Shown: in pieces, positions 63,876-64,000 of the stretch
How positions within the stretch are numbered: the first letter of the stretch is position 1
How the letters are laid out: every line of letters starts with the position of its first letter
From: Pukyongiella litopenaei
Lineage (GTDB): Bacteria > Pseudomonadota > Alphaproteobacteria > Rhodobacterales > Rhodobacteraceae
Direction of reading: 5' to 3'
Length of the DNA: 64,000 nt
Assembly (NCBI RefSeq): GCF_003008555.2
Contig: NZ_CP027665.1
Span: forward strand, 3,596,001 to 3,660,000
Notes under the pieces: model-generated
The model's input: the letters and a program-made list of their open reading frames with translations, nothing else
Told to the model about the DNA's origin: nothing
Database searches by the model: none
Translations under genes and position numbers: made by a program

Positions 63876-64000
63876 CCATACTCTCCAGTTCATAGTTGGA
63901 CTGGCCGCCGGCGTCGGCCGGCAGCTCTCCCACAGAATATCGGGGAGGGACGGTGGCAATTCAAGCGCTTCCGCCGGGAAATATGCGGCGAAACCGCCGA

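Overview
The window looks like a chromosomal segment of a marine-type Rhodobacterales alphaproteobacterium (roseobacter-like). Evidence is the very high GC, the set of housekeeping genes (bactofilin next to an M23 peptidase, paired MerR regulators beside an acyl-CoA dehydrogenase, class 2 pyrD, queA, lpdA) and copies of a short intergenic repeat of a type I associate with this order. The species cannot be named from the sequence alone.

Region 1 (1-15463) is the right-hand part of an integrative element, visibly less GC-rich than the rest. A minus-strand operon encodes a nearly complete VirB-type type IV secretion apparatus. In transcription order it runs: a hypothetical protein, VirB1-like transglycosylase, VirB2, VirB3, VirB4, a VirB7-like lipoprotein, a VirB5-like/transglycosylase chimera, VirB5, VirB8, VirB9, VirB10, VirB11, a DUF4177 protein and VirB6. 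It is followed by a cargo/regulatory stretch: three exported proteins, an XRE repressor with a neighbour, and two divergent ribbon-helix-helix genes around tandem palindromes. An excisionase-like gene and a tyrosine integrase end 63 bases from the 3' end of tRNA-Cys, the presumed integration site. No relaxase or VirD4 is present, so the left end lies outside the window.

Region 2 (15592-18691) holds a LysR regulator, a divergent 2-aminoethylphosphonate transaminase-like gene and an EamA-type permease: a small phosphonate-linked unit.

Region 3 (18756-34457) is the most unusual part: nine plus-strand genes, mostly overlapping or closely spaced. The first four encode a subtilase whose catalytic serine position is threonine, a trypsin-like protease with a P-loop-less STAND-like tail, a STAND-type NTPase, and a trypsin-like protease fused to a DRGH DNA/RNA nuclease. 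The next five encode a degenerate CPBP membrane protein, a radical SAM/SPASM enzyme, a HlyD-like coiled-coil protein, a C39 peptidase joined to ABC-like membrane helices but without an ATPase, and an unrecognised membrane protein. I infer a proteolysis-triggered nuclease (conflict or suicide) module joined to a peptide or protein modification/export module. This is the best candidate for an undescribed system.

Region 4 (34546-42964) is fatty-acid and acyl-CoA metabolism: a GST-thiolase-multifunctional beta-oxidation operon, a MerR plus acyl-CoA dehydrogenase pair, a second MerR, and two hotdog thioesterases. Region 5 (42957-63875) is ordinary core genome: MATE and EamA transporters, the bactofilin/M23 envelope pair, a ferritin-like protein with peroxiredoxin, an AsmA-like giant, queA, an MFS carrier, DUF924, a membrane coiled-coil protein, lpdA, an arsC-pyrD-DUF1330-DUF952 operon, a periplasmic 5'-nucleotidase, a TPR-sulfotransferase and a BI-1/YccA protein.
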